Source: Alphaproteobacteria bacterium
GTDB taxonomy: Bacteria > Pseudomonadota > Alphaproteobacteria > Acetobacterales > Acetobacteraceae
DNA length: 64,000 nt
Assembly: GCA_020850755.1 (NCBI GenBank)
Contig: JADZEB010000005.1
Location: forward strand, 33,412 to 97,411
Direction: 5' to 3'
Of this stretch, positions 1-8,783 are shown piece by piece (positions within the stretch are counted from its first letter, which is position 1; each line of letters opens with the position of its first letter). The position numbers were made by a program, and so were the translations under genes. A model generated the notes under the pieces. That model did not search any database, was not told where the DNA came from, and saw nothing but the letters and a program-made list of their open reading frames with translations.

Positions 1-672
1 CCCCTGCTCGATGATTTCGCCCTGGTCCATGAAAAGCACGCGGTCGGCGGCGGCGCGCGCGAAACCCATCTCGTGCGAGACGACCATCATGGTCATGCCG
101 CTTTCGCGCAGCTCGCGCATGGTGGCAAGCACGCTGCCCACCAGCTCGGGGTCGAGCGCCGAGGTGGGCTCGTCGAAAAGCATGATCTTGGGGTCGAGCG
201 CCACCGCGCGCGCGATCGCCACGCGCTGCTGCTGGCCGCCCGAAAGCTCGGTGGGGTAGTTCGCCGCCTTGTCGGCCAGCCCGACGCGCGCGAGGGCGGC
301 GCGCGCGATCTCCTCGGCCTCGGCGCGCGGCTTCTTCAGCACGCGGCGCAGCGCCAGCATGACATTGCCGAGCGCGGTCATGTGCGGATAGAGGTTGAAG
401 TTCTGGAACACCATGCCGATGCGCCGGCGCAGCAGGTTGATGTCGGTGCCGCGCGCCATCAGGTCGGTGCCATCGACGATGATGCTGCCCGAACTGGGCT
501 CCTCCAGCCGGTTGCAGCAGCGCAGCAGCGTCGACTTGCCCGAGCCAGACGGGCCGATGATGAACACGAGCTCGCGCTCATGCACGTCGAGGTCGATGCC
601 GCGCAGCACCTCGGTCGCGCCGAAGCTCTTGCGCAGGCCGCGCACGGACAGAAGGACGGGACCCTGGGTCAT
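1..672 (-). CDS. Polar amino-acid ABC transporter ATP-binding protein (partial, 3' end outside window)
   Basis: ATPase that would drive import of a polar amino acid through an inner-membrane permease. Translation from the ATG at 672 shows Walker [10 protein letters not shown] near residue 43, a Q-loop in [11 protein letters not shown], signature LSGGQQQR, Walker [13 protein letters not shown] and the switch His in VVSHEMGFA. These are the hallmarks of the GlnQ/HisP/ArtP group. The 224 codons in the window contain all ATPase motifs; only the last ~20 residues should be missing. The binding-protein gene lies 76 bases upstream on the same strand. The permease is not in the window and is presumably beyond base 1. 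The exact substrate cannot be told from the sequence. Confidence 0.92.
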   Translation of the reverse strand, partial: MTQGPVLLSVRGLRKSFGATEVLRGIDLDVHERELVFIIGPSGSGKSTLLRCCNRLEEPSSGSIIVDGTDLMARGTDINLLRRRIGMVFQNFNLYPHMTALGNVMLALRRVLKKPRAEAEEIARAALARVGLADKAANYPTELSGGQQQRVAIARAVALDPKIMLFDEPTSALDPELVGSVLATMRELRESGMTMMVVSHEMGFARAAADRVLFMDQGEIIEQG

Positions 673-748
673 GAGGCCGATGGCGGCGCGGTGCCGCGGG
701 CACGCCCGGGATTCATCCCGGCGCGCGCCCGCGGCTGCCGCGTTCCGG

Positions 749-1609
749 TCAGGAGCAGCGGGGCGTGTGCGGCGTGGCGTCGTAGCCCGGCAGGCCAGGG
801 ACGCCGAAGCCGGGGAAGCTCACCCGCGCAGCGTCGTCGGCCGGCGGGGCGGCGCCGAACCACTGCTCGTAGATGCGGGCGATGAAGCCGTCGCGCTTCA
901 TGCATTCGAGCGCGGCCTCGACCTGGTTGCGCAGCGCGGTGGAATCCTTGCGGAACGGCGCGCCCCAGTGCGCCCGCGTATCGTTGAGCGCGAGGCTGAG
1001 CTGGAGCTGGCGGTTGCTCTTGACCACATAGGCGACCACCGTGTTGCCGCCGAGATTGGCGTCGGCGCGGCCGGCCAGCACCGCCTGCACGGCGTCGGGC
1101 TGGGTGTCGTAGGTCTGCACCGTGAAGCCGTAGCGCTGCGCGTTGGCCTGCGCCCAGGTGTCGTAGGCCGAGCCCTTGTTCACCGAGATGCGCTTGCCGC
1201 GCAGATCATCGGTCGTGCGCAGCTCCACCCCGCCGCGGCGGGTGATGAACTGGAAATAGGTGTAGAGATAGCCTTCCGTGAACAGCAGGTTCTCGGCCCG
1301 CTCGCGCGTGACGGTGGTGGGCGCGCAGAGGAAGTCGTAGCGGCCCGCATTCAGGGCCGGGATCAGCCCCGAGAAGGAGGCGCTGTCGATGGTGAGCTGC
1401 CGGCCCATGCGCCGCGCCACCTCCTGGAACAAGTCGATCTGGAAGCCTTCCACACCGCCGCCCATGCGCGGCATGGCGTGGGGGGCGAAGGTGCCGTCAA
1501 CGGCGCAGCGCAGCGGCGGCTGGCCCTGCGCGGCGGCGGGTGCGGCGCCAAGGGCGGCGATGATCGCGCCGGCACCGGCAAGCGCCGCGAGGCGAGAGAG
1601 AATCTGCAT
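749..1609 (-). CDS. Polar amino-acid ABC transporter substrate-binding protein
   Basis: Periplasmic binding protein of the SBP_bac_3 family, 286 aa. The first ~28 residues form a Sec signal peptide ending APAAAQ. The mature part shows the family pattern: [44 protein letters not shown], and the second-lobe motif [16 protein letters not shown]. The ATG at 1609 follows a purine-rich ribosome site (GGGGAAGGA). It is transcribed ahead of the ABC ATPase, fitting one uptake operon. The family binds polar amino acids or related compounds; specificity is unknown. Two cysteines (in FLCAPTT and LECMKRD) could form the disulfide common in this family. Confidence 0.92.
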   Translation of the reverse strand: MQILSRLAALAGAGAIIAALGAAPAAAQGQPPLRCAVDGTFAPHAMPRMGGGVEGFQIDLFQEVARRMGRQLTIDSASFSGLIPALNAGRYDFLCAPTTVTRERAENLLFTEGYLYTYFQFITRRGGVELRTTDDLRGKRISVNKGSAYDTWAQANAQRYGFTVQTYDTQPDAVQAVLAGRADANLGGNTVVAYVVKSNRQLQLSLALNDTRAHWGAPFRKDSTALRNQVEAALECMKRDGFIARIYEQWFGAAPPADDAARVSFPGFGVPGLPGYDATPHTPRCS

Positions 1610-1922
1610 TGGTGAATCCTTCCCCGTTTGGCCGGCAGGTCTGCCGCGATCCGTCGCGCCGGCGGCGACGGCCGCACAGTGTTCGCTATCCAGTAACTAG
1701 CCAGACTTGCCACGCGGCGCAACCGCGATCAGTCCGCCGCAGAATGCGGCGCCCGGGCCCCGTCTGCCGGCAGGGCACGCCGCAGCAATGCCTTAGCAAT
1801 GCCTGCGGGCGGGGCGGCGCGTGCGATCGTCATTGCCTGAGGCGCAGTCAGAGGCTAGCGTGAGGCCAATCGCCGGTGGCTGCCCCTGGGCGCCCTGGCC
1901 CAATTGGCAGGGAGAATATGGC
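1610..1922. other. Divergent intergenic region (313 bp) between two binding-protein genes
   Basis: It must hold the promoters of the ABC binding protein (minus) and the TAXI TRAP binding protein (plus). Ribosome sites are visible at both edges. I see no convincing -35/-10 pair or operator. A short direct repeat, AGCAATGCCT, occurs twice near 1785-1803. Confidence 0.4.
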
Positions 1923-2957
1923 ATGATTCGCTCATCTTCGTTCGCTTTCGCGCGCCGCGCGCTGCTCGGTGCCGCCGCCGCCGCGACGCTCGGGCTGGCG
2001 GCCGGGACGGCCTCGGCCCAGGCCCCGCAATTCTTCCGCATCGGCACCGGTGCCGCAGGCGGCGTCTACTTCCCGATCGGGGGCATCCTGGCCAACGCGA
2101 TCTCCAACCCGCCCGGCTCGCGCCCCTGCGACCAGGGCGGTTCCTGCGGCGTGCCTGGCCTGATAGCGGTGGCGCAGGCGACGCAGGGCAGCGTGCAGAA
2201 CGCCAACCTGATCCAGTCGGGCAACGCCGAAAGCGGCCTTGTGCAGTCCGACGTCGCCTTCTGGGCCTTCAACGCCACCGGCTTGTATGAAGGGCGTCCC
2301 AAGGCCGACCGGCTGCGTTTCATCGCCCACGTCTATCCCGAGCACATCCACGCCGTGGTGCGCCGCGACAGCCCGTATCAGCGCATGGAGGATCTTCGCG
2401 GCAAGCGCATCGCCGTGGGCCTTCAGGCTTCGGGCGCGCGCGTGGGCTCCGAGCTGATCCTGGAAGCCTACAACATGCGCCCGAATACCGACTATCGCCC
2501 GGAATACCTGAACCAGCAGCAGGGCACCGAGCGCATGCAGGACCGCAACATGGATGCGGTGCTGACGGTTTCGGGCTACCCCGCAGGCGGCTTCACCGAG
2601 TTCTGCGCCCGCGTGGGCTGCCGCCTGCTCTCGTTCAGTGACGCCGAGATGAATCGCGTGATCCAGCGCGCCCCCTTCTATGGCCGCGGTATCATCCCCC
2701 GCACCGCCTATGAGGGCCTGACCGAGGATACGCGCACCCTGACCGTGGGCGCGCAGTGGCTGGTCAGCTCGCAGGTCTCGGACGACCTCGTCTACCAGAT
2801 CACCAAGGCGCTGTGGAACGACAACACCCGCCGCCTGCTGGACAACGGCCATGCCAAGGGCCGTGAGATCCGGCGGGAGACGGCGCTGGAAGGCCGCGGC
2901 GTGCCCTTCCATCCGGGCGCGGAGCGCTTCTACCGCGAAGCGGGCATGATCCGCTGA
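1923..2957 (+). CDS. TRAP transporter solute-binding protein, TAXI family
   Basis: Periplasmic receptor of a TRAP secondary transporter, 344 aa. I chose the ATG at 1923 because it follows GGCAGGGAGAA at a proper distance and begins a clean signal peptide (RR at residues 11-12, hydrophobic core, ASA-QA cleavage near residue 32). Longer upstream readings add non-signal sequence. The mature start FRIGTGAAGGVYFPIGG is the signature of TAXI proteins, and LRGKRIAVGLQASGARVGS and NMDAVLTVSGYPAGGF match the family. The fused permease follows 118 bases downstream. TAXI systems take up carboxylates or amino acids; the ligand here is unknown. Confidence 0.92.
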   Translation: MIRSSSFAFARRALLGAAAAATLGLAAGTASAQAPQFFRIGTGAAGGVYFPIGGILANAISNPPGSRPCDQGGSCGVPGLIAVAQATQGSVQNANLIQSGNAESGLVQSDVAFWAFNATGLYEGRPKADRLRFIAHVYPEHIHAVVRRDSPYQRMEDLRGKRIAVGLQASGARVGSELILEAYNMRPNTDYRPEYLNQQQGTERMQDRNMDAVLTVSGYPAGGFTEFCARVGCRLLSFSDAEMNRVIQRAPFYGRGIIPRTAYEGLTEDTRTLTVGAQWLVSSQVSDDLVYQITKALWNDNTRRLLDNGHAKGREIRRETALEGRGVPFHPGAERFYREAGMIR

Positions 2958-2979
2958 TCGCAGCCACGACCTGACCGAG

Positions 2980-3015
2980 GGGGCGGGGACCGCAGGGTCT
3001 CCGCCCCGTCGCGTT
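2980..3015 (+). terminator. Hairpin between TRAP binding protein and permease (attenuator-like)
   Basis: A 12-bp stem (2980-2991 with 2996-3007, one G-U pair, loop 2992-2995) begins 22 bases after the binding-protein stop and is followed by GTCGCGTTT. A leaky terminator here would let the receptor be made in excess over the permease, as is usual for binding-protein systems. That role is inferred. Confidence 0.55.
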
Positions 3016-3075
3016 TGTGACGATCGGCGCTGTCGGCGCTACCCGCGCGGCAACCTCCAGCCAAGGCCCAGGCCC

Positions 3076-5157
3076 GTGAGCGAAAACCAGAAGCAGCTCG
3101 ACCTCGAAAAGGCCGCGGAACTCGAGGCCAAGTACGACACCGAGATGAACTTCCGCTGGATCTCGGAGCCGGCGGCGAGCATCGTCAAGTTGCTGCTGAT
3201 CGGGCTTGCGATCTACCACTACTACACCGCCGGCTGGGGCATCCTTCCCGAGCACTGGCACAACTCCATCCATCTATCCTCGGTGATGGCGCTGATCTTC
3301 CTGGTGTTCGGTCACAGCAAGGCCTTTCACCAGCGCGGCGCCGGCGCCTACCAACCGCGTTGGTGGATGCCGGGCAATGTGCCGCTGTTCGACTATGTGC
3401 TCTGCATCCTGGCGGCGATCGTGGCGCTCTACATCCCGTGGACGCTCAACGACCTCACCTTCCGCATCGGCGATCCGAACAATCTCGACGTGGTCATGGG
3501 CACGATCCTGATCGTGCTGGTGCTTGAAGCGACGCGCCGTTGCATGGGACCGGCACTGCCTGCGATCGTGTGCGTGTTCATCGCCTACGCGCTCTGGGGC
3601 AACTACGTGCCGGGCGTGCTCACCCATCCCGGCGCGGGCTGGCACAATTTCGTCTCGCACATCTACATGACGCAGGAGGGCATCTTCGGCATACCGGTGA
3701 AGGTGGTCGCCTCCTTCGTGTTCCACTTCGTTCTGTTCGGCGTGGTGGCAACGCGGATGGGCCTTGGCCAGTTCTTCATCGATCTCGCCACCGTTGCCGC
3801 CGGCCGCTATCCGGGCGGGCCGGCCAAGGTCGCGGTGATCTCCTCGGCGCTGTTCGGCACGATCTCGGGCAGCTCGATCGCCAATGCCGTCACTACCGGC
3901 TCGTTGACCATTCCGGCGATGAAGCGCATCGGCTATCGCGGTTCATTCGCGGCGGCGGTGGAGGCGGCAGCCAGCGCCGGCGGGCAGATCACGCCGCCGA
4001 TCATGGGCGCGGCCGCCTTCATCATGGTCGAGTTCCTGAACGTCTCCTACGCGACCATCATCATGGCGGCGGCGATCCCGGCCTCGATGCACTATATCGG
4101 GGTGCTGACGATGGTGCATCTCGAGGCCAAGCGGCTCGGCCTGCGCGGCCTGACCGAGGAGGAGATGCCCAGGCTCCTCAAGATCGTGCGCGAGGGCTGG
4201 CACACCCTGATCCCGCTGGTGATCCTGATCACCATCATCATGAAGGGCTACACGCCCTATCTCGCGGCATTCTACGGCATCACCACCTGCCTGGTGATCG
4301 GCTTCATCCAGCCGCGCAACCGCCTCACGATCCCCGATGTGCTGGAGGCATTCGCCACCGGCACCAAATATGCGCTCGCGGTTGGTGCGGCGGCGGCGTC
4401 GGTCGGCATCGTCGTCGGCACCATCACGCTGACCGGCGCGGGATTCCGCGTGTCCTTCATCGTCACCCAGGCCGCGGCGCAGACCGCGGAGAACATCCTG
4501 CCGCTTTTCCAGCTCCTACCGGTGACGCTGTTCACCGCCCAGGACCTCCAGCTTTTCTTCACGCTGGTGTTCGTGGCGCTGACCTGCATCGCGATGGGCT
4601 GCGGCATTCCCACCACCGCGCTCTATATCGTGCTTGCCTCGATCGCGGCGCCGGCGATGAAGATGCTGGGCGTGCCCGACCTCGCCGCGCATCTGTTCAT
4701 CTTCTACTACGGCATCCTTGCCGACCTGACGCCGCCGGTCTGCACCACGGCCTATGCCGCCGCCGGCATAGCGGGGGCCAACCCGTTCACCACCGGTCTC
4801 ACCGCGTTCCGTCTTGGGCTGGCCAAGGCCACCGTGCCTTTCGTGTTCGTCTACTCGCCCTCGATGCTGCTGATGATCGAGGGCCATTTCTCCTGGGGCG
4901 AGTTCCTGCTCACCACCAGCACCTGTGTCGTGGGCGTCGTCACGCTCGGCACGGCGATGGTAGGCTTCGCCTTCACGCGGATCGGCATGGCCAATCGCTT
5001 CGTGCTCACCTTCGCCGCGCTGTTGATGATCGCGCCGAACGTGAAGGCGACGGCACTCGGCCTCGTGCTTCTGCTGCCGGTGATCGGGTTCAACTGGGTG
5101 AAGTCGCGCCGCGAGCAGCTGGCCGTTGCGGCGCCGGCCGCGAGTGTCGGCAGCTAG
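3076..5157 (+). CDS. TRAP transporter fused permease (4TM/12TM, DctQM-type)
   Basis: Inner-membrane ion-coupled permease of 693 aa, in which the small (DctQ-like) and large (DctM-like) subunits are one chain, as is typical for TAXI systems. The start is a GTG. Residues 1-35 are charged and cytoplasmic, and hydrophobic segments then fill the rest. The large-subunit signature GTISGSSIANAVTTGSLTIP lies near residue 262, followed by EAAASAGGQITPPIMGAAAF. A second conserved stretch, MGCGIPTTALYI and ADLTPPVCTTAYAAAGIAG, lies near residues 510-570. Length and layout match TRAP 4TM/12TM fusion proteins. It partners with the binding protein upstream. Twin hairpins follow its stop. Confidence 0.94.
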   Translation: MSENQKQLDLEKAAELEAKYDTEMNFRWISEPAASIVKLLLIGLAIYHYYTAGWGILPEHWHNSIHLSSVMALIFLVFGHSKAFHQRGAGAYQPRWWMPGNVPLFDYVLCILAAIVALYIPWTLNDLTFRIGDPNNLDVVMGTILIVLVLEATRRCMGPALPAIVCVFIAYALWGNYVPGVLTHPGAGWHNFVSHIYMTQEGIFGIPVKVVASFVFHFVLFGVVATRMGLGQFFIDLATVAAGRYPGGPAKVAVISSALFGTISGSSIANAVTTGSLTIPAMKRIGYRGSFAAAVEAAASAGGQITPPIMGAAAFIMVEFLNVSYATIIMAAAIPASMHYIGVLTMVHLEAKRLGLRGLTEEEMPRLLKIVREGWHTLIPLVILITIIMKGYTPYLAAFYGITTCLVIGFIQPRNRLTIPDVLEAFATGTKYALAVGAAAASVGIVVGTITLTGAGFRVSFIVTQAAAQTAENILPLFQLLPVTLFTAQDLQLFFTLVFVALTCIAMGCGIPTTALYIVLASIAAPAMKMLGVPDLAAHLFIFYYGILADLTPPVCTTAYAAAGIAGANPFTTGLTAFRLGLAKATVPFVFVYSPSMLLMIEGHFSWGEFLLTTSTCVVGVVTLGTAMVGFAFTRIGMANRFVLTFAALLMIAPNVKATALGLVLLLPVIGFNWVKSRREQLAVAAPAASVGS

Positions 5158-5170
5158 CAGCTAGGGCAGC

Positions 5171-5213
5171 GTCCGATCTGGTGGAACCGCAGGGCGGTTC
5201 CACCAGATCGGAC
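5171..5213. repeat. Perfect 20-bp inverted repeat, 3-base loop
   Basis: The left arm 5171-5190 (GTCCGATCTGGTGGAACCGC) is the exact reverse complement of 5194-5213 around the loop AGG. It starts 13 bases after the TRAP permease stop and has no T-run. It may act as a bidirectional terminator, mRNA 3' stabiliser or a dispersed palindromic element. Its perfection over 43 bases points to a repeat family, but I cannot count copies elsewhere. Confidence 0.8.
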
Positions 5214-5241
5214 TAAGCTGCTCGCAAACCTTAAGTTTCTC

Positions 5242-5287
5242 GGGCACGACTTCCGTTCGGCTGATTCAAGCCGAACGGAACGTGCCC
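5242..5287. repeat. Second inverted repeat, overlapping the mtnA stop codon
   Basis: Arms 5242-5248 plus 5251-5261 pair with 5281-5287 plus 5270-5280, with a 2-base bulge (AC) and the 8-base loop TGATTCAA, giving 18 paired bases. The last base of the right arm is also the last base of the mtnA stop codon (minus strand). The sequence is unrelated to the neighbouring inverted repeat at 5171-5213. It probably ends transcription between the convergent permease and mtnA genes. Confidence 0.75.
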
Positions 5288-6387
5288 TAGCGGCCGGCTC
5301 GCTCGGGATAGAGCGAAGACAGCCCCTCGGCCGAGGCCGCGCAGCGGCCGCGCTCGGTAACCAGCCCGCTCACCAGCCGCGCCGGCGTGACATCGAATGC
5401 CGGGTTGGCGGCGGCGGAGCCCTCGGCCACCACGCGCACGCGGCGCAGCGCGCCGCTCTCGTCGCGGCCGGCGATCTCGGTCATCTCGCGCCCGTCGCGC
5501 TCCTCGATCGGAATCTCGGCGATGCCGTCCTGCACGCTCCAGTCGATCGTGGTGTGCGGCAGGCACACCCAGAAGGGCACGCCATTGTCGCGCGCGGCGA
5601 GCGCCTTCAGGTAGGTGCCGATCTTGTTGGCGACATCGCCGCGCGCGGTGACGCGGTCGGTGCCGACCAGGCAGAGATCGACCTTGCCATGCTGCATCAG
5701 GTGCCCGCCGGCATTGTCGGCGATCACGGTGTGGGGCACGCCGTGCTTGCCGAGCTCCCAGGCCGTGAGGAGCGCGCCCTGGCTGCGCGGGCGCGTCTCG
5801 TCCACCCACACATGCACGGGGATGCCGGCATCGTGCGCGCGATAGATCGGCGCCAGCGCCGTGCCCCAGTCGACGGTGGCGATCCAGCCCGCATTGCAGT
5901 GGGTGAGGATGTTCACGCGCCCGCCGCAGGTCTTCTGCGCGGCGGCTTCCTCGATCAGCGGCAGGGCGTTCCGGCCGATCGCCTCGTTGATGGCGGCGTC
6001 CTCGTCGCAGATCTCGCCCGCGCGACGATAGGCGGCGGCCACGCGCTCGGCGCGCGGACGGTTCTGCAACGCGGCGCGCATCTCGCCGATCGCCCAATGC
6101 AGGTTTACCGCCGTGGGGCGCGTGGCGGCGAGCGTAGTGCAGGCCCGCTCCAGCGCCTCGTCGGAGGCATCCTCGCGCATCGCCAGCGCCACGCCATAGG
6201 CGGCGCAGGCGCCGATCAGCGGCGCGCCGCGCACCTGCATGCTGCGGATCGCGCGGGCGGCATCCTCCATGCTGCCGAGGGACAGCACCTCGAGCGACCA
6301 GGGCAGGCGCGTCTGGTCGAACACATGCACGGTCCAGCCGTCGGCATCGAGCCAGATGCTGCGATAGTGAACGCCGTCGATCTTCAT
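5287..6387 (-). CDS. mtnA: S-methyl-5-thioribose-1-phosphate isomerase
   Basis: Cytosolic enzyme of methionine salvage that isomerises 5-methylthioribose-1-phosphate to methylthioribulose-1-phosphate; 366 aa, the usual length. The ATG at 6387 gives the family start MKIDGVHYRSIW; an in-frame GTG 48 bases further upstream only adds non-conserved residues. Visible motifs are the phosphate-binding RGAPLIG near residue 50, the catalytic cysteine in LTHCNAGWIAT (~164) and the catalytic aspartate in LVGTDR (~241). Upstream on the same strand lie the UPF0262, aldolase and dehydrogenase genes, with a 47-base gap to the first. No other salvage gene (mtnK, mtnP, mtnB) is in the window, so the rest of the route must lie elsewhere. 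Confidence 0.94.
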   Translation of the reverse strand: MKIDGVHYRSIWLDADGWTVHVFDQTRLPWSLEVLSLGSMEDAARAIRSMQVRGAPLIGACAAYGVALAMREDASDEALERACTTLAATRPTAVNLHWAIGEMRAALQNRPRAERVAAAYRRAGEICDEDAAINEAIGRNALPLIEEAAAQKTCGGRVNILTHCNAGWIATVDWGTALAPIYRAHDAGIPVHVWVDETRPRSQGALLTAWELGKHGVPHTVIADNAGGHLMQHGKVDLCLVGTDRVTARGDVANKIGTYLKALAARDNGVPFWVCLPHTTIDWSVQDGIAEIPIEERDGREMTEIAGRDESGALRRVRVVAEGSAAANPAFDVTPARLVSGLVTERGRCAASAEGLSSLYPERAGR

Positions 6388-6434
6388 TCCGTGCCGTCCC
6401 GGTTGGCTTGGATGCGTAAGGCCCGCGCCCGCCA

Positions 6435-6908
6435 CTAGTGCCGCTGGTGCAGCACGCAGACCAGCGTGAACAGGCGGCGCGCGGTGCGGAAGTCGATCTC
6501 GATCTTGCCGGCCAGCCGCTCGCGCAACAGCTCCGCCCCCTCGTTGTGCAGGCCGCGCCGCCCCATGTCGATCGCCTGCAGGCGCGATTCCGCGCCCTCG
6601 TTGTGCGCGCCGTGCCAGGCATCGAGCAGCATCAGATAGTCCTTGATCAGCCGGCGGAAAGGCCCGAGCGCAAGGATGACGCTGCCCACCGCATGGTCGG
6701 AGCGGTCGCGGATGTCGAACACCAGCCGCCCGTCGGCGACCGCCAGATGCAGCCGGTAGGGGCCGTGCGGGGAGTGGCGCGGCGCGAAATGGTTCTCGGC
6801 AAGGAGATCGGCGATCGCCGCGGCGCGCTCGGCCTCGAGCTCGGGCGAGGTGCGCGCAAGCGGCGCACCGCCGAGCACGATGTCATCGAGGCGGGCGCGC
6901 TGCGGCAC
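6435..6908 (-). CDS. UPF0262 family protein
   Basis: Conserved alphaproteobacterial protein of unknown function, 157 aa, the usual family length. The start is inferred as the GTG at 6908, since no ATG lies between the aldolase stop (6920) and the conserved region. A GGGG stretch precedes it and the family's LDDI segment follows directly. The core matches the family well: SPELEAERAAAIADLL, PYRLHLAVADGRLVFDIRD, AIDMGRRGLHNEGAELL and KIEIDFRTARRLFTLVCVLH. It starts 11 bases after the aldolase stop, so it is co-transcribed with that gene. From memory, this family usually sits near hisD in alphaproteobacteria, so its place beside mtnA is unusual. Predicted soluble. Confidence 0.85.
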   Translation of the reverse strand: MPQRARLDDIVLGGAPLARTSPELEAERAAAIADLLAENHFAPRHSPHGPYRLHLAVADGRLVFDIRDRSDHAVGSVILALGPFRRLIKDYLMLLDAWHGAHNEGAESRLQAIDMGRRGLHNEGAELLRERLAGKIEIDFRTARRLFTLVCVLHQRH

Positions 6909-6919
6909 CGCGCCCCGGC

Positions 6920-7702
6920 CTAGCGGTTGCCGATCTGGCGCAGCGTCTTGACCATCGCCGTGCCGGTGTTCAGCACCATCGCCACGTCGTTGGCGTAGGG
7001 CACCCACTGCCAGCCGCGGCCGACCCATTTGCGCGCCGCCTCCTCGTTCTGCACCGAGGAGCCGGCCACCTTGCCCGCCTTCTTCGCCGCCTCCAGCACG
7101 CGCAGATGCGCCGCTTCCAGGCGTGGATCGTCGAACTGGCCGGGCGTACCCCAGTCCTGGGTCAGGTCGTCGGGGCCGACCATCAGAGCGTCGATGCCGT
7201 CCACCGCGGCGATGGCATCGACATTGTCGAGACCCTTCTGCGTCTCGATCATCGCGACCAGGATGGTCTGGGCGTTGAGATAGTCGGCGGTCTCCTGCGG
7301 CTTCATCGGCATATAGTCGGTCGCCGGCAGGCGCAGGTTCATCGGGCGGCGGCCCTTGGGATAGTACTTGGTGGCGAACACGGCGCGCGCCGCCTCCTCG
7401 GCCGTCTCGACATTCGGCAGCAGCAGGCCCATCGCCCCGGCATCGAGCGGGCGGGTGAGATCGTGCGGCTTCGAGATGCCGGGCGGGCGCACCACCGGGG
7501 CGAGCCCGTTGTCACGCGCGGCCATCGACAGCACGCCCACCGTCTCCATGTCGAAGTCGGAATGCTCCATCTCGATGATGACGAAGTCGAAGCCGCAGGC
7601 GGCCAGGATCTTCATGATGCGCGGATGCTTGGTGATCAGCGTCCAGGTGCCGAAGGCGGGCTTGCCGGCCGACCACAGGGTCTTGAGCGGATTGGGCTTC
7701 AT
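6920..7702 (-). CDS. HpcH/HpaI-family aldolase (4-hydroxy-2-oxo-acid type)
   Basis: Class II, metal-dependent pyruvate aldolase of 260 aa. It would cleave or form a 4-hydroxy-2-oxo acid, releasing pyruvate and an aldehyde. Conserved pieces: FGTWTLITKHPRIMKILAACGFDFVIIEMEHS at the N-terminus, the PRPxG-type segment PVVRPPG, the glycine-rich DAGAMGLLLPNVET, the metal-binding Glu in VAMIETQKGLDN, and the metal-binding Asp in LMVGPDDLTQDWG. The D-2-hydroxyacid dehydrogenase gene lies just upstream on the same strand and could reduce or supply the 2-oxo acid; this link is inferred. The natural substrate cannot be read from the sequence. Confidence 0.88.
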   Translation of the reverse strand: MKPNPLKTLWSAGKPAFGTWTLITKHPRIMKILAACGFDFVIIEMEHSDFDMETVGVLSMAARDNGLAPVVRPPGISKPHDLTRPLDAGAMGLLLPNVETAEEAARAVFATKYYPKGRRPMNLRLPATDYMPMKPQETADYLNAQTILVAMIETQKGLDNVDAIAAVDGIDALMVGPDDLTQDWGTPGQFDDPRLEAAHLRVLEAAKKAGKVAGSSVQNEEAARKWVGRGWQWVPYANDVAMVLNTGTAMVKTLRQIGNR

Positions 7703-7756
7703 CGCGACGGGATTCCCTTGAGCGAGTGAGGATGGGGAGGATTGCGAAACGGGCGG

Positions 7757-8737
7757 TCAGCCCTGGCGGCGGCGGTCCCAGGCGGCGGGATTGACGATGT
7801 TCTTCGGCCGGCGGCCCTCCAGCACATCGACCACCTGGCGGGCGCATTCCTCGGCCGTGCGCCAGAGGCTCTCCTCGGTCGAGCCGCCGATATGCGCGGC
7901 CAGCACCGCATTCGGTGCGCCGATCAGCGGATGGTCGAGCGGGGCAGGCTCCTTGCCGAACACGTCGATGCCGGCGCCGAAGATGCGGCCCTGGTGCAGC
8001 GCCTCGGCCAGCGCCGCCTCGTCCACCGCCGCGCCACGCGCCGAGTTGACCAGGATCGCGGTGGGCTTCATCAGCGCGATCATCTCGCGGTTGATCATGT
8101 TGCGCGTCGCATCCGTGAGCTTGACGTGCAGGCTGACCACGTCGCTCTCGCGCATCAGGGTGGGCAGGTCGACGCGGGTTGCGCCGGCGGCGACGATCTC
8201 GGCCTCGGGCGCGTGCGGCGAATAGGTGATGATGCGCATGCCGAAGGCGGCCCTGGCCGTCGCTGCGGTAAGCCGCCCGATCGCGCCGAAGCCGACGATG
8301 CCGAGGGTCTTGCCGGCCAGCTCGATCTGCTTGTGCTTGAACTTGAACTGCCAGTCGCCGGCACGCACGGCCTGGTCGGCCAGCGGCATGCGGCGAGCCA
8401 CGGCCAGCATCAGCGCGATCACATGCTCGGCCACGCCCTGGATGTTGGCGGTCGGATTGTTCACCACCGGCACGCCGATCTCGGTGGCGTAGTCCACCGC
8501 GACGGGATCGGTGCCGATCCCGTGATTGCCGATCACGCGCAGTCTCGCCGCCGCCTCCAGCGCCTTGCGCGAGAAGCCAGCATTGCGCGTGATCGCGGCC
8601 ACCGCATCGCCCACCTCGGCCGCGACGGTATCCATGTCCGGCTTGCTGGCGAGCCGTGGCGTGATGCCAGCGGCCTTCAGCACCTCGTAGCCGATGGAGT
8701 GGATGGGCTGGATGATCAGGCATTCGCGAAGCGACAC
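7757..8737 (-). CDS. D-2-hydroxyacid dehydrogenase (NAD-dependent)
   Basis: Oxidoreductase of 326 aa in the D-isomer 2-hydroxyacid dehydrogenase family (glyoxylate/hydroxypyruvate reductase or phosphoglycerate dehydrogenase-like). The start is a GTG at 8737 with GGAG about 9 bases upstream; the protein then begins SLRECLIIQPIHS. The Rossmann motif is VGFGAIGRL, and the catalytic triad is Arg in VNSARGAAVD, Glu in DVFGKEPAP and His in LAAHIGGSTEES. It lacks the ACT domain of long SerA forms. It heads a minus-strand group with the HpcH/HpaI aldolase 54 bases downstream. It is a distant paralogue of the gene at 21370-22353. Confidence 0.9.
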   Translation of the reverse strand: MSLRECLIIQPIHSIGYEVLKAAGITPRLASKPDMDTVAAEVGDAVAAITRNAGFSRKALEAAARLRVIGNHGIGTDPVAVDYATEIGVPVVNNPTANIQGVAEHVIALMLAVARRMPLADQAVRAGDWQFKFKHKQIELAGKTLGIVGFGAIGRLTAATARAAFGMRIITYSPHAPEAEIVAAGATRVDLPTLMRESDVVSLHVKLTDATRNMINREMIALMKPTAILVNSARGAAVDEAALAEALHQGRIFGAGIDVFGKEPAPLDHPLIGAPNAVLAAHIGGSTEESLWRTAEECARQVVDVLEGRRPKNIVNPAAWDRRRQG

Positions 8738-8783
8738 GGTCGAAGGCTCCGGCAGTTGGGGCGGAAGGCGATGGGGTGGGGCG

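Noticed and set aside
1610..1922. Possible small gene in the first intergenic region (frame starting 1609 on the plus strand)
   Set aside because: Arg/Pro-rich composition, no ribosome site, no resemblance to any family.
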